From assembly GCF_022414575.1 (NCBI RefSeq), contig NZ_JADWYQ010000018.1, positions 1 to 64,000 of the forward strand: DNA of 64,000 bases, given 5' to 3'. Of the stretch, positions 44,354 to 52,467 are shown one piece after another. This DNA is from Streptomyces sp. MUM 178J (lineage in GTDB: Bacteria > Actinomycetota > Actinomycetes > Streptomycetales > Streptomycetaceae). The position numbers and the translations under genes were made by a program. Every line of letters begins with the position of its first letter. Positions within the stretch are counted from its first letter, which is position 1. The notes below the pieces were generated by a model. That model saw only the letters and a program-made list of their open reading frames with translations, was not told the origin of the DNA and did no database searches.

Positions 44354-45188
44354 TTCGGTAATCCTCAGCCGCTGATTCGATCAAGGCGAGGGACGCCTCC
44401 GGCGGCAATGCGGCGGCCCTCAGCCGATCGTACGACCTTCGGTAGTCCTTCACGAGGCCCGGATCGTCGATGGTGGAGCCGCTGTGCAGGGACTCCGTGT
44501 AGACGAGCGGCGGAGCATCGACGAAGGTCATGATCATGGCCGTACCCAACATGAACGGATGCGCCCCGGTCTTCCACGACAGCACCTGTGGATAGATCCG
44601 CCGCTGCTCGGCCAAGTCGATTACGCGATTGAGCTGTTCGGCCATCTGCTCCGGCGGGAGGATCGACAGCTTCAGCAGTCCCTCGTGGAGGATCACCCAG
44701 TAGTCGGGGCGCGAACGATCGTCCTCAAAGAGACGCGCCCTGGCCAGCCTGGCGCTGACCTTGGCTTCGGTCTCGCCATCGAGCTCAAGCGGGTGGGTGG
44801 CCCGGACGACCGCGCGGGCGTAGGCCTCGGTCTGCAACAAGCCGGGGAAGAGTGTCGGCGCCCACTCCTCAATGGTGTCCGCGTGCTTCTCCGCCTCCAG
44901 AATCCGCTCGAAGTAGTCGGCATGGCCCCGCTTCCGCGCCTTCCGTACGTCTCCACAGCGCCGCTCGAAGAAGCCGTCCGTCTTTAGCACCTGGTCCACA
45001 TGCCGTGCCAGCGCCTCCGGCATGCGGCGCTCGCCGCGCTCGATCTCGCTGAGGTAGCTGACGCCGTAGAAGCTGCCCTCGACGGTCTTCTCCAGCGTGA
45101 GGCCCGCTGCCTCCCGCTGGTAGCGCAACTCCGCTCCGTAGAACTCCGGGACGCTCGCCGAGCCGTCAATCTCCTTGCGCACAGCCAT
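44334..45188 (-). CDS. XRE/DUF5753-type regulator
   Basis: 284 residues from the ATG with AAAGG at 9 bases. HTH: LRYQREAAGLTLEKTVEGSF and GVSYLSEIERGERRMPEALA. A ligand-type domain follows: EWAPTLFPGLLQTEAYARAV (DUF5753 signature, WxPxLxPGLLQTxxYAR), then VSARLARARLFEDDRSRPDY and HEGLLKLSILPPEQMAEQLN. These regulators work with the DUF397 protein downstream and a nearby RsbW-like ATPase and influence development or antibiotic production (known for BldB/WhiJ-type systems). Confidence 0.93.
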   Translation of the reverse strand: MAVRKEIDGSASVPEFYGAELRYQREAAGLTLEKTVEGSFYGVSYLSEIERGERRMPEALARHVDQVLKTDGFFERRCGDVRKARKRGHADYFERILEAEKHADTIEEWAPTLFPGLLQTEAYARAVVRATHPLELDGETEAKVSARLARARLFEDDRSRPDYWVILHEGLLKLSILPPEQMAEQLNRVIDLAEQRRIYPQVLSWKTGAHPFMLGTAMIMTFVDAPPLVYTESLHSGSTIDDPGLVKDYRRSYDRLRAAALPPEASLALIESAAEDYRNGKQPG

Positions 45189-45301
45189 CAGTGATCGCCT
45201 TTCACACCCCGTGCCGTGGTCCTGAAACCCCTTCCACGGTAGGGACCGCAACGCCACTGTGTGAGCGATTCATCACAGCACGCACCGGAAGGCGTACCCC
45301 C

Positions 45302-45547
45302 ATGACCGACACCCCCGCCCACACCGGCCCCGACCACGCCCGCGACGCCGACGCCTGTGTCGAGAGCCTCCGCGCCGCGCTCACCGCTCACGGCGTGCTG
45401 CTGCCGTCGCTGGGGCTGGATCTGCCGACGTACGCGAGCAGTTACCGCGTGCCGCCGCTCGTCGCGCTGGGCAACTGCAACCTGGCGACCGCGCGCCGGC
45501 TGACGGAGGCGCTGGAACAGTCGGCAGTCGCGGACGGCGACCGATGA
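45302..45547 (+). CDS. Small protein of the DUF397/XRE/ATPase locus
   Basis: 81 residues from the ATG at 45302. Acidic-polar start (TDTPAHTGPDHARDADACVE), then LRAALTAHGVLLPSLGLDLP and LVALGNCNLATARRLTEALE. Not a named family to me, but proteins of this shape commonly sit between an XRE gene and an ATPase gene in streptomycetes. Last four bases overlap the ATPase start (GATGA arrangement). A shortened relic of its 3' end is at 41455-41530. Confidence 0.7.
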   Translation: MTDTPAHTGPDHARDADACVESLRAALTAHGVLLPSLGLDLPTYASSYRVPPLVALGNCNLATARRLTEALEQSAVADGDR

Positions 45548-45927
45548 GGCCGCTCACGCTCGACCTGCTGGCCCTCCCCAAGGCGGTCCCCGAGCTGCGC
45601 CGCACGGTCAGCGGGCACCTCGGGCGGTCATGCCCTGACGTGCAGCTCTGCCTGACCGAGCTGGTCGCCAACGTCATCACTCACCTCGGGGAGGGCACCC
45701 CGGTGACCGTCCGGATCGCGCCCACCGCGGACGGCGACCGCACCCGCATCGAGGTCACGGACCCGGACCGGAGCGGGTCACCCGCACCCCGGCACGCCGC
45801 CGACGCCGACGAGTCGGGCCGCGGCCTCGCGCTGCTCGCCGCGACCGCGAGCCGCTGGGGCGTCACACGCGGCCCGGCCGACAAGACGGTCTGGTGCGAG
45901 GTGCCCGGGCCGTCATCATCCGGGTGA
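45544..45927 (+). CDS. RsbW/HATPase_c-type anti-sigma-like ATP-binding protein
   Basis: 127 residues. N-box QLCLTELVANVITHLG, G1 region VTDPDRSGSPAP, G2 region ESGRGLALLAATASRWGV. The Bergerat fold lacks a phospho-accepting His, so it is an anti-sigma or regulatory kinase-type ATPase as in the actinobacterial families beside DUF397/XRE pairs. The start overlaps the previous gene. A fragment of its 3' end is duplicated at 41529-41560. Confidence 0.88.
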   Translation: MRPLTLDLLALPKAVPELRRTVSGHLGRSCPDVQLCLTELVANVITHLGEGTPVTVRIAPTADGDRTRIEVTDPDRSGSPAPRHAADADESGRGLALLAATASRWGVTRGPADKTVWCEVPGPSSSG

Positions 45928-45999
45928 AAAGGGGGGGCGAGCCGCCGACTGGGCCGGGGGTGCGGATGGAGCGGAACCTGGGCTGAGGCCGCCGCGACT

Positions 46000-47937
46000 T
46001 CACCGGGGTGGATCGGCGTCGTCCGTCAAGGGCCCGAATCCCATGACGACATACGCTTCGCCCGGCCCGGGCTGCCGGGTCCACGACCGGGTGGTGAACC
46101 CATGCAGGCGGCCCTCGGTCAGTGCGAACCGCGGAAGCGAGACCCCGAACTCCGCGGCGATCGCCTCCAGGGCCGCCCGCTCGTCCCACTGGCCGGACGT
46201 GGAGAAGCGGTCCGGGGCCAGGGCCGGGGGTATCGCCCCGCTCCGCCGGATCTCGGAGCCCAGGGCCGTGAACGCGTACCGTTCCTCGCCGTTCACGGCG
46301 ACCGACAGATGGAAGTAGCCGGGGGACCAGTCCGGCCGGGCGGGCTCGCACCAGACGACCACCGCGCGGGTGCCCCGGGACGCGGCCGCCGCCGGTGAGG
46401 TGAAGCGCTGCTCGTTGAACGGGTTGGGGCGCGCGTCGAAGGCGAAGCTCCAGCCCGGACCCGCCCGGCCCACGGCGGTCAGCGCTTTGTCGTCGTACGT
46501 CGAACTGGGCCGGTTGACACGGAACTTCTGCTCTGCCTCCCAGCGGTCCATCGGGTCGTGCAGCAAGGCTGCCTGGTCGCCGTCGTCCGCGAGGTGCGCG
46601 GGCAGCTCCCCAGGCGCTGCTCCCTCCACCAGGACGAAACGGCATGCCCCGTCCCACCCTCTTGGGTCCGGCTCGGTCAGCCACGCCAGGCCGCCGGGGT
46701 CGAGGTCCGGCGCAGGGGCCGGTACGTCGCCGGACTCCCCGCCCCTCGGGGTGGCGAGCAGTTCCCGGCACCGCTCCGGGGTGAGGAGCGGCCCGAGGAC
46801 TCGGTCGGCGAGCAGACCGACCGGGGCGATGTGGTCGGGGCCCACGGGCTGCCAGCCCGGCAGCGCATCGGTCAGCGTGCGCCAGGCCGCGTCCGTCTCA
46901 CCCCAGCGGGCCTGCTCCCGCGCCGCCTCCACCGCTCGGCCGAAGGAGCCCGCAGCCGCGTAGCGGTAGGCGCCCTCACGCATCTGCCGCAGCACCTCGC
47001 GGCCGGTCTCCTGCACAACGTCGGGGGCCTGCATGAACCTCTGCAACCACCAGGCGTCCTTGTCGCGGCGGCTCTCCACGTGCCGGTGGCGCTCCACATG
47101 CGCGGCGGCCAGTACGGGCACCACCTCCGCCGCGTACACCGGATCACATGCGAGCCCGGCGAACTGCAGGCTCCGCGTATCCTCCCGCAGCGCGATGATC
47201 TGCTCGTGCATGGCCCACGCACCGGGCCGCCCGTAGGACGCCGCCTCCGCCAGCGCCGCCTCGGCCCGCTCCCAGTCTCCGCGCAGTGCGTCGCGCCGGG
47301 CCTGCTCCACGGACGCGTCCAGCGCCCGCGTCGTGGCGTTGTCGAACTCCCTCCCCTCAGGGCGGTTCGCCGCCGAGGCGTGGAACTCGCGGTACCTCGC
47401 CTGCATATAGTCCCAGAACGACGCGTACCGGTCGGGGCACTCACCCGCCCAGCCCTTGTAGACGTACACGGCCCATTCGCCGTCACCGTCCACGTCCCCA
47501 GGGTCCAGCAGGAGCCATGTCATATCGGACTCGACGTCCAGTTCCAGCGCGCGGGCCCACATCCCGGCGAGCTGATCGTCCTCCCCGTCCGCGTAGGCCT
47601 CGGTCATGCCGAGCGCGTCCTCGTGCCAGCGGACGCCTTCCGAACCACAGAGCACCCAGACGGAGTCGCCGACGCACCGCCAGCCGTCGGCGACCTCCAG
47701 GAACCCGCGGTACGACGGCGGGAGCCGACGGCCGAGCCGCTCCTCAAGCGCCGTTATCCGGGCGGCGGGGACGGGCTCGGAGCCGAGCCAGCGCCGCCGC
47801 AGGGCTGCCTCATCCGCCTCATCGTCGAGCTCGCCGGGGTGGTGCGCATCCGCCCACTCCTCGCTCCACCGAGCAAGGAAGGACCGCCAGTCGAACGCCG
47901 TGTCCGTCGTCGTGTCCGTCGTCGTGTGCGTCGTCAT
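46000..47937 (-). CDS. Large SMI1/KNR4-domain protein with helical middle region
   Basis: 645 residues. The SMI1/KNR4 (SUKH) domain is at ~50-190: ITALEERLGRRLPPSYRGFL and EVADGWRCVGDSVWVLCGSE, then ECPDRYASFWDYM. A helical region follows (~205-390: AEAALAEAASYGRPGAWAMH) and a C-terminal domain (~480-640) rich in FDARPNPFNEQRF and WDERAALEAIAAEFGVSLP. SUKH proteins are often immunity proteins of polymorphic toxins, but no toxin gene lies next to it. The ATG has weak ribosome binding; the longer start at 47967 is an alternative. Encoded TT/TD repeats at the N-terminus come from a GTCCGTCGTC slippage tract. Confidence 0.8.
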   Translation of the reverse strand: MTTHTTTDTTTDTAFDWRSFLARWSEEWADAHHPGELDDEADEAALRRRWLGSEPVPAARITALEERLGRRLPPSYRGFLEVADGWRCVGDSVWVLCGSEGVRWHEDALGMTEAYADGEDDQLAGMWARALELDVESDMTWLLLDPGDVDGDGEWAVYVYKGWAGECPDRYASFWDYMQARYREFHASAANRPEGREFDNATTRALDASVEQARRDALRGDWERAEAALAEAASYGRPGAWAMHEQIIALREDTRSLQFAGLACDPVYAAEVVPVLAAAHVERHRHVESRRDKDAWWLQRFMQAPDVVQETGREVLRQMREGAYRYAAAGSFGRAVEAAREQARWGETDAAWRTLTDALPGWQPVGPDHIAPVGLLADRVLGPLLTPERCRELLATPRGGESGDVPAPAPDLDPGGLAWLTEPDPRGWDGACRFVLVEGAAPGELPAHLADDGDQAALLHDPMDRWEAEQKFRVNRPSSTYDDKALTAVGRAGPGWSFAFDARPNPFNEQRFTSPAAAASRGTRAVVVWCEPARPDWSPGYFHLSVAVNGEERYAFTALGSEIRRSGAIPPALAPDRFSTSGQWDERAALEAIAAEFGVSLPRFALTEGRLHGFTTRSWTRQPGPGEAYVVMGFGPLTDDADPPR

Positions 47938-48101
47938 GCCAGAAATCGTGACACCCGCCACTGACAAAGGGTGCTCGCGCCGCTATCCGCCCGCCTCCGC
48001 CTGGGTGCGAGATCCGGCCACCCTCAGCGACACCGCGGCAACCCTCCGCACCGGCGCCCGGCGAGGCGCGTCACAGATGCCCGGAAGGGGTTGCTTCTTA
48101 T

Positions 48102-48113
48102 TACCGGCGGGTA
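48102..48113. promoter_or_regulatory. TACC-N4-GGTA palindrome upstream of acyl-CoA dehydrogenase
   Basis: TACCGGCGGGTA lies ~70 bases before the ATG. Such sites stand before fatty-acid oxidation genes in actinomycetes and suit TetR/FadR-like repressors relieved by acyl-CoA. Only one copy is seen. Confidence 0.4.
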
Positions 48114-48182
48114 GCATCATCGGTGCTACTTGCTGCTATGCAGGTGAGGAACCTGCCTCCCGATCCTTACGGAGCCGTCGCC

Positions 48183-50009
48183 ATGGGGCACTACAAGTCG
48201 AATCTCCGCGACATCGAGTTCAACCTCTTCGAGGTGCTCGGCCGCGACAAGCTGTACGGCACCGGCCCGTTCGCGGAGATGGACGTCGAGACCGCCAAGA
48301 GCATCCTTGAGGAGATCGCCCGCCTGGCGGAGAACGACCTCGCCGCATCCTTCGAGGACGCCGACCGGAACCCGCCGGTCTTCGACCCGGAGACCAACAC
48401 CGCGCCGGTCCCCGCGTCCTTCAGGAAGAGCTACCAGGCCTTCATGGACTCCGAGTACTGGCGGCTCGGCCTGCCCGAGGAGATCGGCGGCACCACCTCG
48501 CCGCGCTCCCTGATCTGGTCCTACGCGGAGCTGCTGCTCGGCTCCAACCCGGCGATCTGGATGTACTCGTCCGGCCCCGCCTTCGCGGGCATCCTCTTCG
48601 AGGAGGGCAACGAGGTCCAGAAGAAGATCGCCCAGATCGCGGTCGAGAAGCAGTGGGGCTCCACCATGGTCCTCACCGAGCCGGACGCCGGCTCGGACGT
48701 CGGCGCGGGCCGCACCAAGGCCGTGCAGCAGGAGGACGGCTCCTGGCACATCGAGGGCGTGAAGCGCTTCATCACGTCCGGTGAGCACGACATGTCGGAG
48801 AACATCCTCCACTACGTGCTGGCGCGTCCCGAGGGCGCGGGTCCGGGCACCAAGGGCCTGTCCCTGTTCCTCGTCCCGAAGTACCACTTCGACTTCGAGA
48901 CCGGCGAGCTGGGCGAGCGCAACGGCGTCTACGCCACGAACGTCGAGCACAAGATGGGCCTCAAGGCCTCCAACACCTGCGAGATGACGTTCGGCGACAA
49001 GCACCCCGCCAAGGGCTGGCTGATCGGCGACAAGCACGACGGCATCCGCCAGATGTTCATGATCATCGAGTTCGCCCGGATGATGGTCGGCACGAAGGCC
49101 ATCGCCACCCTGTCCACCGGGTACCTGAACGCGCTGGAGTACGCCAAGGAGCGCGTCCAGGGCTCGGACCTGGTGAACTTCATGGACAAGTCCGCGCCCA
49201 AGGTCACCGTCACCCACCACCCGGACGTCCGCCGCTCGCTGATGACGCAGAAGGCGTACGCCGAGGGCATGCGCGCGCTGGTGCTCTACACCGCCGCCCT
49301 CCAGGACGACATCGCCGCCAAGGAGGCGGCGGGCGAGGACGCCAAGCAGCTCGTCGCGCTGAACGACCTGCTCCTGCCGATCGTGAAGGGCTACGGCTCC
49401 GAGAAGTCGTACGAGCAGCTCGCCCAGTCCCTGCAGACGTTCGGCGGCTCCGGCTATCTGCAGGAGTACCCGATCGAGCAGTACATCCGCGACGCCAAGA
49501 TCGACACCCTGTACGAGGGCACGACCGCGATCCAGGGCCAGGACTTCTTCTTCCGGAAGATCGTCCGTGACCAGGGCCAGGCGCTGAACGCCCTCTCCGA
49601 GGAGATCAAGAAGTTCCTGGCGGTCGGCACCGGCGGCGAGGAGCTGGCCCCGGCCCGCGACGCGCTCGCCAAGGCGGCGGTGGACCTGGAGGCGATGGTC
49701 GGCGCGATGACCAACGACCTCATCGCCACCGGCGACGATGTCAAGAACATCTACAAGGTGGGTCTGAACACCACCCGCCTGCTGATGGCCTCCGGCGATG
49801 TCGTGGTCGCCTACCTGCTGCTGCGCGGCGCGGCCGTCGCCGCGGAGAAGCTTGAGACCGCCTCCGCCAAGGACAAGGCGTTCTACCAGGGCAAGATAGC
49901 CGCCGCGAAGTTCTTCGCCGCGAACGTGCTGCCGCACCTCTCCGTCGAGCGCGCGCTCGCCGAGGGCGTGGACAACGCGCTGATGGACCTGGACGAGGCT
50001 GCGTTCTGA
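48183..50009 (+). CDS. Acyl-CoA dehydrogenase, FadE5-like
   Basis: 608 residues, matching by memory the M. tuberculosis FadE5 type (611) from [20 protein letters not shown] to the end LDEAAF. It has the long N-terminal helical region, [20 protein letters not shown] (flavin motif), [36 protein letters not shown] with Glu as the probable catalytic base, and a C-terminal helical extension. It oxidises acyl-CoA to enoyl-CoA with FAD. GGAG lies 8 bases before the ATG; a start at 48123 would add a hydrophobic leader without a site. Confidence 0.95.
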   Translation: MGHYKSNLRDIEFNLFEVLGRDKLYGTGPFAEMDVETAKSILEEIARLAENDLAASFEDADRNPPVFDPETNTAPVPASFRKSYQAFMDSEYWRLGLPEEIGGTTSPRSLIWSYAELLLGSNPAIWMYSSGPAFAGILFEEGNEVQKKIAQIAVEKQWGSTMVLTEPDAGSDVGAGRTKAVQQEDGSWHIEGVKRFITSGEHDMSENILHYVLARPEGAGPGTKGLSLFLVPKYHFDFETGELGERNGVYATNVEHKMGLKASNTCEMTFGDKHPAKGWLIGDKHDGIRQMFMIIEFARMMVGTKAIATLSTGYLNALEYAKERVQGSDLVNFMDKSAPKVTVTHHPDVRRSLMTQKAYAEGMRALVLYTAALQDDIAAKEAAGEDAKQLVALNDLLLPIVKGYGSEKSYEQLAQSLQTFGGSGYLQEYPIEQYIRDAKIDTLYEGTTAIQGQDFFFRKIVRDQGQALNALSEEIKKFLAVGTGGEELAPARDALAKAAVDLEAMVGAMTNDLIATGDDVKNIYKVGLNTTRLLMASGDVVVAYLLLRGAAVAAEKLETASAKDKAFYQGKIAAAKFFAANVLPHLSVERALAEGVDNALMDLDEAAF

Positions 50010-50083
50010 CCGTACTGACCGGTCTGGCCGTTCTGGCCGTTCTGGCCGTTCTGGCCGTTCTGGCCGTTCTGGCCGTTCTGGCC
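50003..50083. repeat. Nine 9-base tandem units beginning inside the acyl-CoA dehydrogenase stop codon
   Basis: Units: GTTCTGACC, GTACTGACC, GGTCTGGCC, then six exact GTTCTGGCC. The first unit contains the last codon and TGA stop. Divergence is greatest at the gene end and least at the far end, as expected of slippage growth outward. It does not form a CRISPR array. Confidence 0.9.
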
Positions 50084-50129
50084 CTCCCGACGGTCCCGAC
50101 GGTTCCCGCGGCCCTCGCCGTTTGATCAC

Positions 50130-50169
50130 GGGCGGCCCGCCTCCGGCACGAAACGGAGGCGGGCCGCCC
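50130..50169. terminator. Strong terminator after the acyl-CoA dehydrogenase gene
   Basis: A 16-base perfect stem (GGGCGGCCCGCCTCCG, 50130-50145) with an eight-base loop GCACGAAA and the complementary arm 50154-50169. It lies 120 bases after the stop, beyond the 9-base repeats. Confidence 0.85.
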
Positions 50170-50278
50170 GTCTTCTCCCTCCGCGACCACGGTCGACCTT
50201 CCCCGTACGGGTGACCTTGTGCCGTATCGCCTGGGTAGGCTGGCTAGACGGCCGAGAATCCCGTCCATGGGAGGAACC

Positions 50279-50923
50279 ATGACCGCCGAAGCACTGCCCG
50301 ACTCGCAGAACCGGCAGCCGGACGGCACCACGCGCCGGCTCCGGCAGGCGAAGAGTTCCAAGTGGCCGGTACCGCCTGCCGGCGGATACACCGTGGACGA
50401 CTTCTTCGCGCTCGAAGACCTCCCGCCGCACACCGAGCTGATCGACGGGAGCCTGGTCTTCGTGAGTCCGCAGCGCAATTTCCACACATTGGCGATGGAC
50501 GTGCTGGTGTACGGCCTGCGGCAGAACGTCCCCGAGCATCTGCGGGTGCGCCGGGAGATGGCCGTCGTGCTCGGCAAGCGCAACGCCCCCGAGCCGGACA
50601 TCCTCGTGGTCAAGGCGGAGGCCGTGACCGGCCAGCGGCAGACCCGCTTCAACGCGGAGGACGTCGTCCTCGCCGTCGAGGTGGTCTCCCCCGACTCGGA
50701 GGACCGGGACCGCGACACCAAGCCGCACAAGTACGCCGGCGCCCGCATCCCCTACTTCTGGCGGGTCGAGATGGTGGGCGACCACGACCGGCCGATGGTC
50801 TGCACCTACCGGTACGACCCGGTGACCAAGGCCTACGTCAGCACCGGAACCCATCACGACCGGCTCAAGCTCCCCGTCCCGTACGACATCGACATCGACC
50901 TCACCGCCTTCGACGAGCTGTAG
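50279..50923 (+). CDS. Uma2-family (DUF820) endonuclease-fold protein
   Basis: 214 residues from the ATG after GGGAGGAACC. PD-(D/E)xK layout of Uma2: ELIDGSLVFVSPQRNFHTLA with the first Glu, EPDILVVKAE (Asp), VVLAVEVVSPDSEDRDRDTK (ExV then Lys), PYFWRVEM. Widely duplicated in actinobacteria and cyanobacteria; biological target unknown. An upstream in-frame start at 50219 lacks a site. Confidence 0.9.
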   Translation: MTAEALPDSQNRQPDGTTRRLRQAKSSKWPVPPAGGYTVDDFFALEDLPPHTELIDGSLVFVSPQRNFHTLAMDVLVYGLRQNVPEHLRVRREMAVVLGKRNAPEPDILVVKAEAVTGQRQTRFNAEDVVLAVEVVSPDSEDRDRDTKPHKYAGARIPYFWRVEMVGDHDRPMVCTYRYDPVTKAYVSTGTHHDRLKLPVPYDIDIDLTAFDEL

Positions 50924-51017
50924 ACCCGCCTCGGCGGGCCGATCCCGAGGTGACCGACCCGCCACGGCTCCGCAACCGCTTGAGGACGTGGGCCCGACGC
51001 CTCTTAGGGTGGGGCGC

Positions 51018-52328
51018 ATGAGCAGAGCACCCGCCCGGTTCGACCGCGGCCACACCGACGACCTCCTGTCCTTCCTGGCGGCCGGGCCCTCGCCGTACCA
51101 CGCCGTGGCCGCCGCGGCCGAGCGGCTGGAGAAGGCGGGGTTCCGGCAGGTCCGGGAGACGGACGCCTGGGACGGGTCGAGCGGCGGGAAGTATGTGCTG
51201 CGGGGCGGGGCGATCATCGCCTGGTACGTGCCCGAGGGGGCCGAGCCGCACACGCCGTTCCGGATCGTCGGCGCGCACACCGACTCCCCGAACCTGCGGG
51301 TCAAGCCGCTGCCGGACTCCGGCAGCCACGGCTGGCGGCAGATCGCCGTCGAGGTGTACGGCGGAACGCTGCTCAACACCTGGCTCGACCGCGATCTGGG
51401 GCTGGCCGGGCGGCTCACCCTGCACGACGGCGCCGAGCGGCTGATCAACGTGGACCGGCCGCTGCTGCGGGTGCCGCAGCTCGCGATCCACCTCGACCGG
51501 CAGGTGAACGAGGGTCTCAAGCTCGACCGGCAGAAGCACATGCAGCCCGTCTGGGGCCTCGGGGAGGTCGTGGAGGGCGACCTGATCCGCTTCCTGGAGC
51601 AGGAGGCGGGGCTGGCGCAGGGCTCGGTCGCCGGGTGGGACCTGATGGTGCACTCCGTGGAGCCGCCCGCTTACCTGGGCCGCGACCGGGAGCTGGTGAC
51701 GGGCCCCCGCATGGACAATCTGATCTCGGTGCACGCTGGCACCGCGGCCCTGACCGCCGCGGCCGCCTCGGATGACCTCTCGTACATCCCCGTCCTGGCC
51801 GCCTTCGACCACGAGGAGAACGGCTCGCAGTCCGACACCGGCGCGGAGGGGCCGCTGCTCGGCTCCGTGCTTGAGCGTTCGGTCTTCGCTCGCGGCGGGA
51901 ACGTCGAGGACCGGGCCCGCGCCTTCGCCGGGACGGTCTGCCTGTCCTCGGACACCGGTCACGCGGTGCACCCCAACTACAGCGAGCGGCACGACCCGAC
52001 TCATCTGCCGCGCGCCAACGGCGGCCCCATCCTCAAGGTCAACGTCAACCAGCGGTACGCCACCGACGGCAGCGGACGCGCGGTGTTCGCGGCGGCCTGC
52101 GAGAAGGCCGGGGTGCCCTGGCAGACCTTCGTGTCGAACAACGCGATGCCCTGCGGCACCACCATCGGGCCGATCACGGCGGCCCGGCACGGAATCCGGA
52201 CCGTCGACATCGGCGTGGCGATCCTGTCCATGCACAGCGCCCGCGAGCTGTGCGGCGCGGACGACCCGTATCTGCTGGCCAACGCGCTGACCGCGTTTCT
52301 GGCAGCTTCAAGCCCCGTCGGCGGTTGA
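51018..52328 (+). CDS. M18-family aminopeptidase
   Basis: 436 residues. All metal and catalytic motifs of M18 (aspartyl aminopeptidase fold) are present: GAHTDSPNLRVKPLPDSG (first metal His/Asp), GPRMDN (bridging Asp), FDHEENGSQSDTGAEGPLLG (general base Glu and metal Glu), CLSSDTGHAVHPNYSERHDP (Asp), and SMHSARELCG (last His). A dinuclear metallopeptidase of the cytosol with a preference for acidic N-terminal residues in characterised relatives. The start ATG is preceded by a GGGGCG site. Confidence 0.95.
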   Translation: MSRAPARFDRGHTDDLLSFLAAGPSPYHAVAAAAERLEKAGFRQVRETDAWDGSSGGKYVLRGGAIIAWYVPEGAEPHTPFRIVGAHTDSPNLRVKPLPDSGSHGWRQIAVEVYGGTLLNTWLDRDLGLAGRLTLHDGAERLINVDRPLLRVPQLAIHLDRQVNEGLKLDRQKHMQPVWGLGEVVEGDLIRFLEQEAGLAQGSVAGWDLMVHSVEPPAYLGRDRELVTGPRMDNLISVHAGTAALTAAAASDDLSYIPVLAAFDHEENGSQSDTGAEGPLLGSVLERSVFARGGNVEDRARAFAGTVCLSSDTGHAVHPNYSERHDPTHLPRANGGPILKVNVNQRYATDGSGRAVFAAACEKAGVPWQTFVSNNAMPCGTTIGPITAARHGIRTVDIGVAILSMHSARELCGADDPYLLANALTAFLAASSPVGG

Positions 52329-52395
52329 GGCGCGGGGGCCGGGGAGGCACCCCGGTTCGGGAAGGGACGGGAGCGACGGGAAGGGACAGCAGGCA

Positions 52396-52446
52396 ACGGG
52401 GAGGGACGGGAAGCGACGGGGAGGGGCGGGAAGCGACGGGGAGGGG
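52396..52446. repeat. 20-base G-rich tandem repeat between convergent genes
   Basis: ACGGGGAGGGACGGGAAGCG at 52396-52415, ACGGGGAGGGGCGGGAAGCG at 52416-52435, and a partial third copy. The strand is very purine-rich (quadruplex-capable G runs). It separates the M18 gene from the convergent NHL gene, whose stop is at 52468; possibly part of their termination. Confidence 0.75.
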
Positions 52447-52467
52447 AAAGCCCCGCCGGGCGCGGCG

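Noticed and set aside
46000..47937. Immunity gene of a polymorphic toxin pair
   Set aside because: The SUKH domain fits, but no toxin with a delivery domain lies beside it; kept as a plain SMI1/KNR4 protein.
50003..50083. CRISPR-like array
   Set aside because: 9-base units with no spacers; ordinary tandem repeat, and no cas genes.
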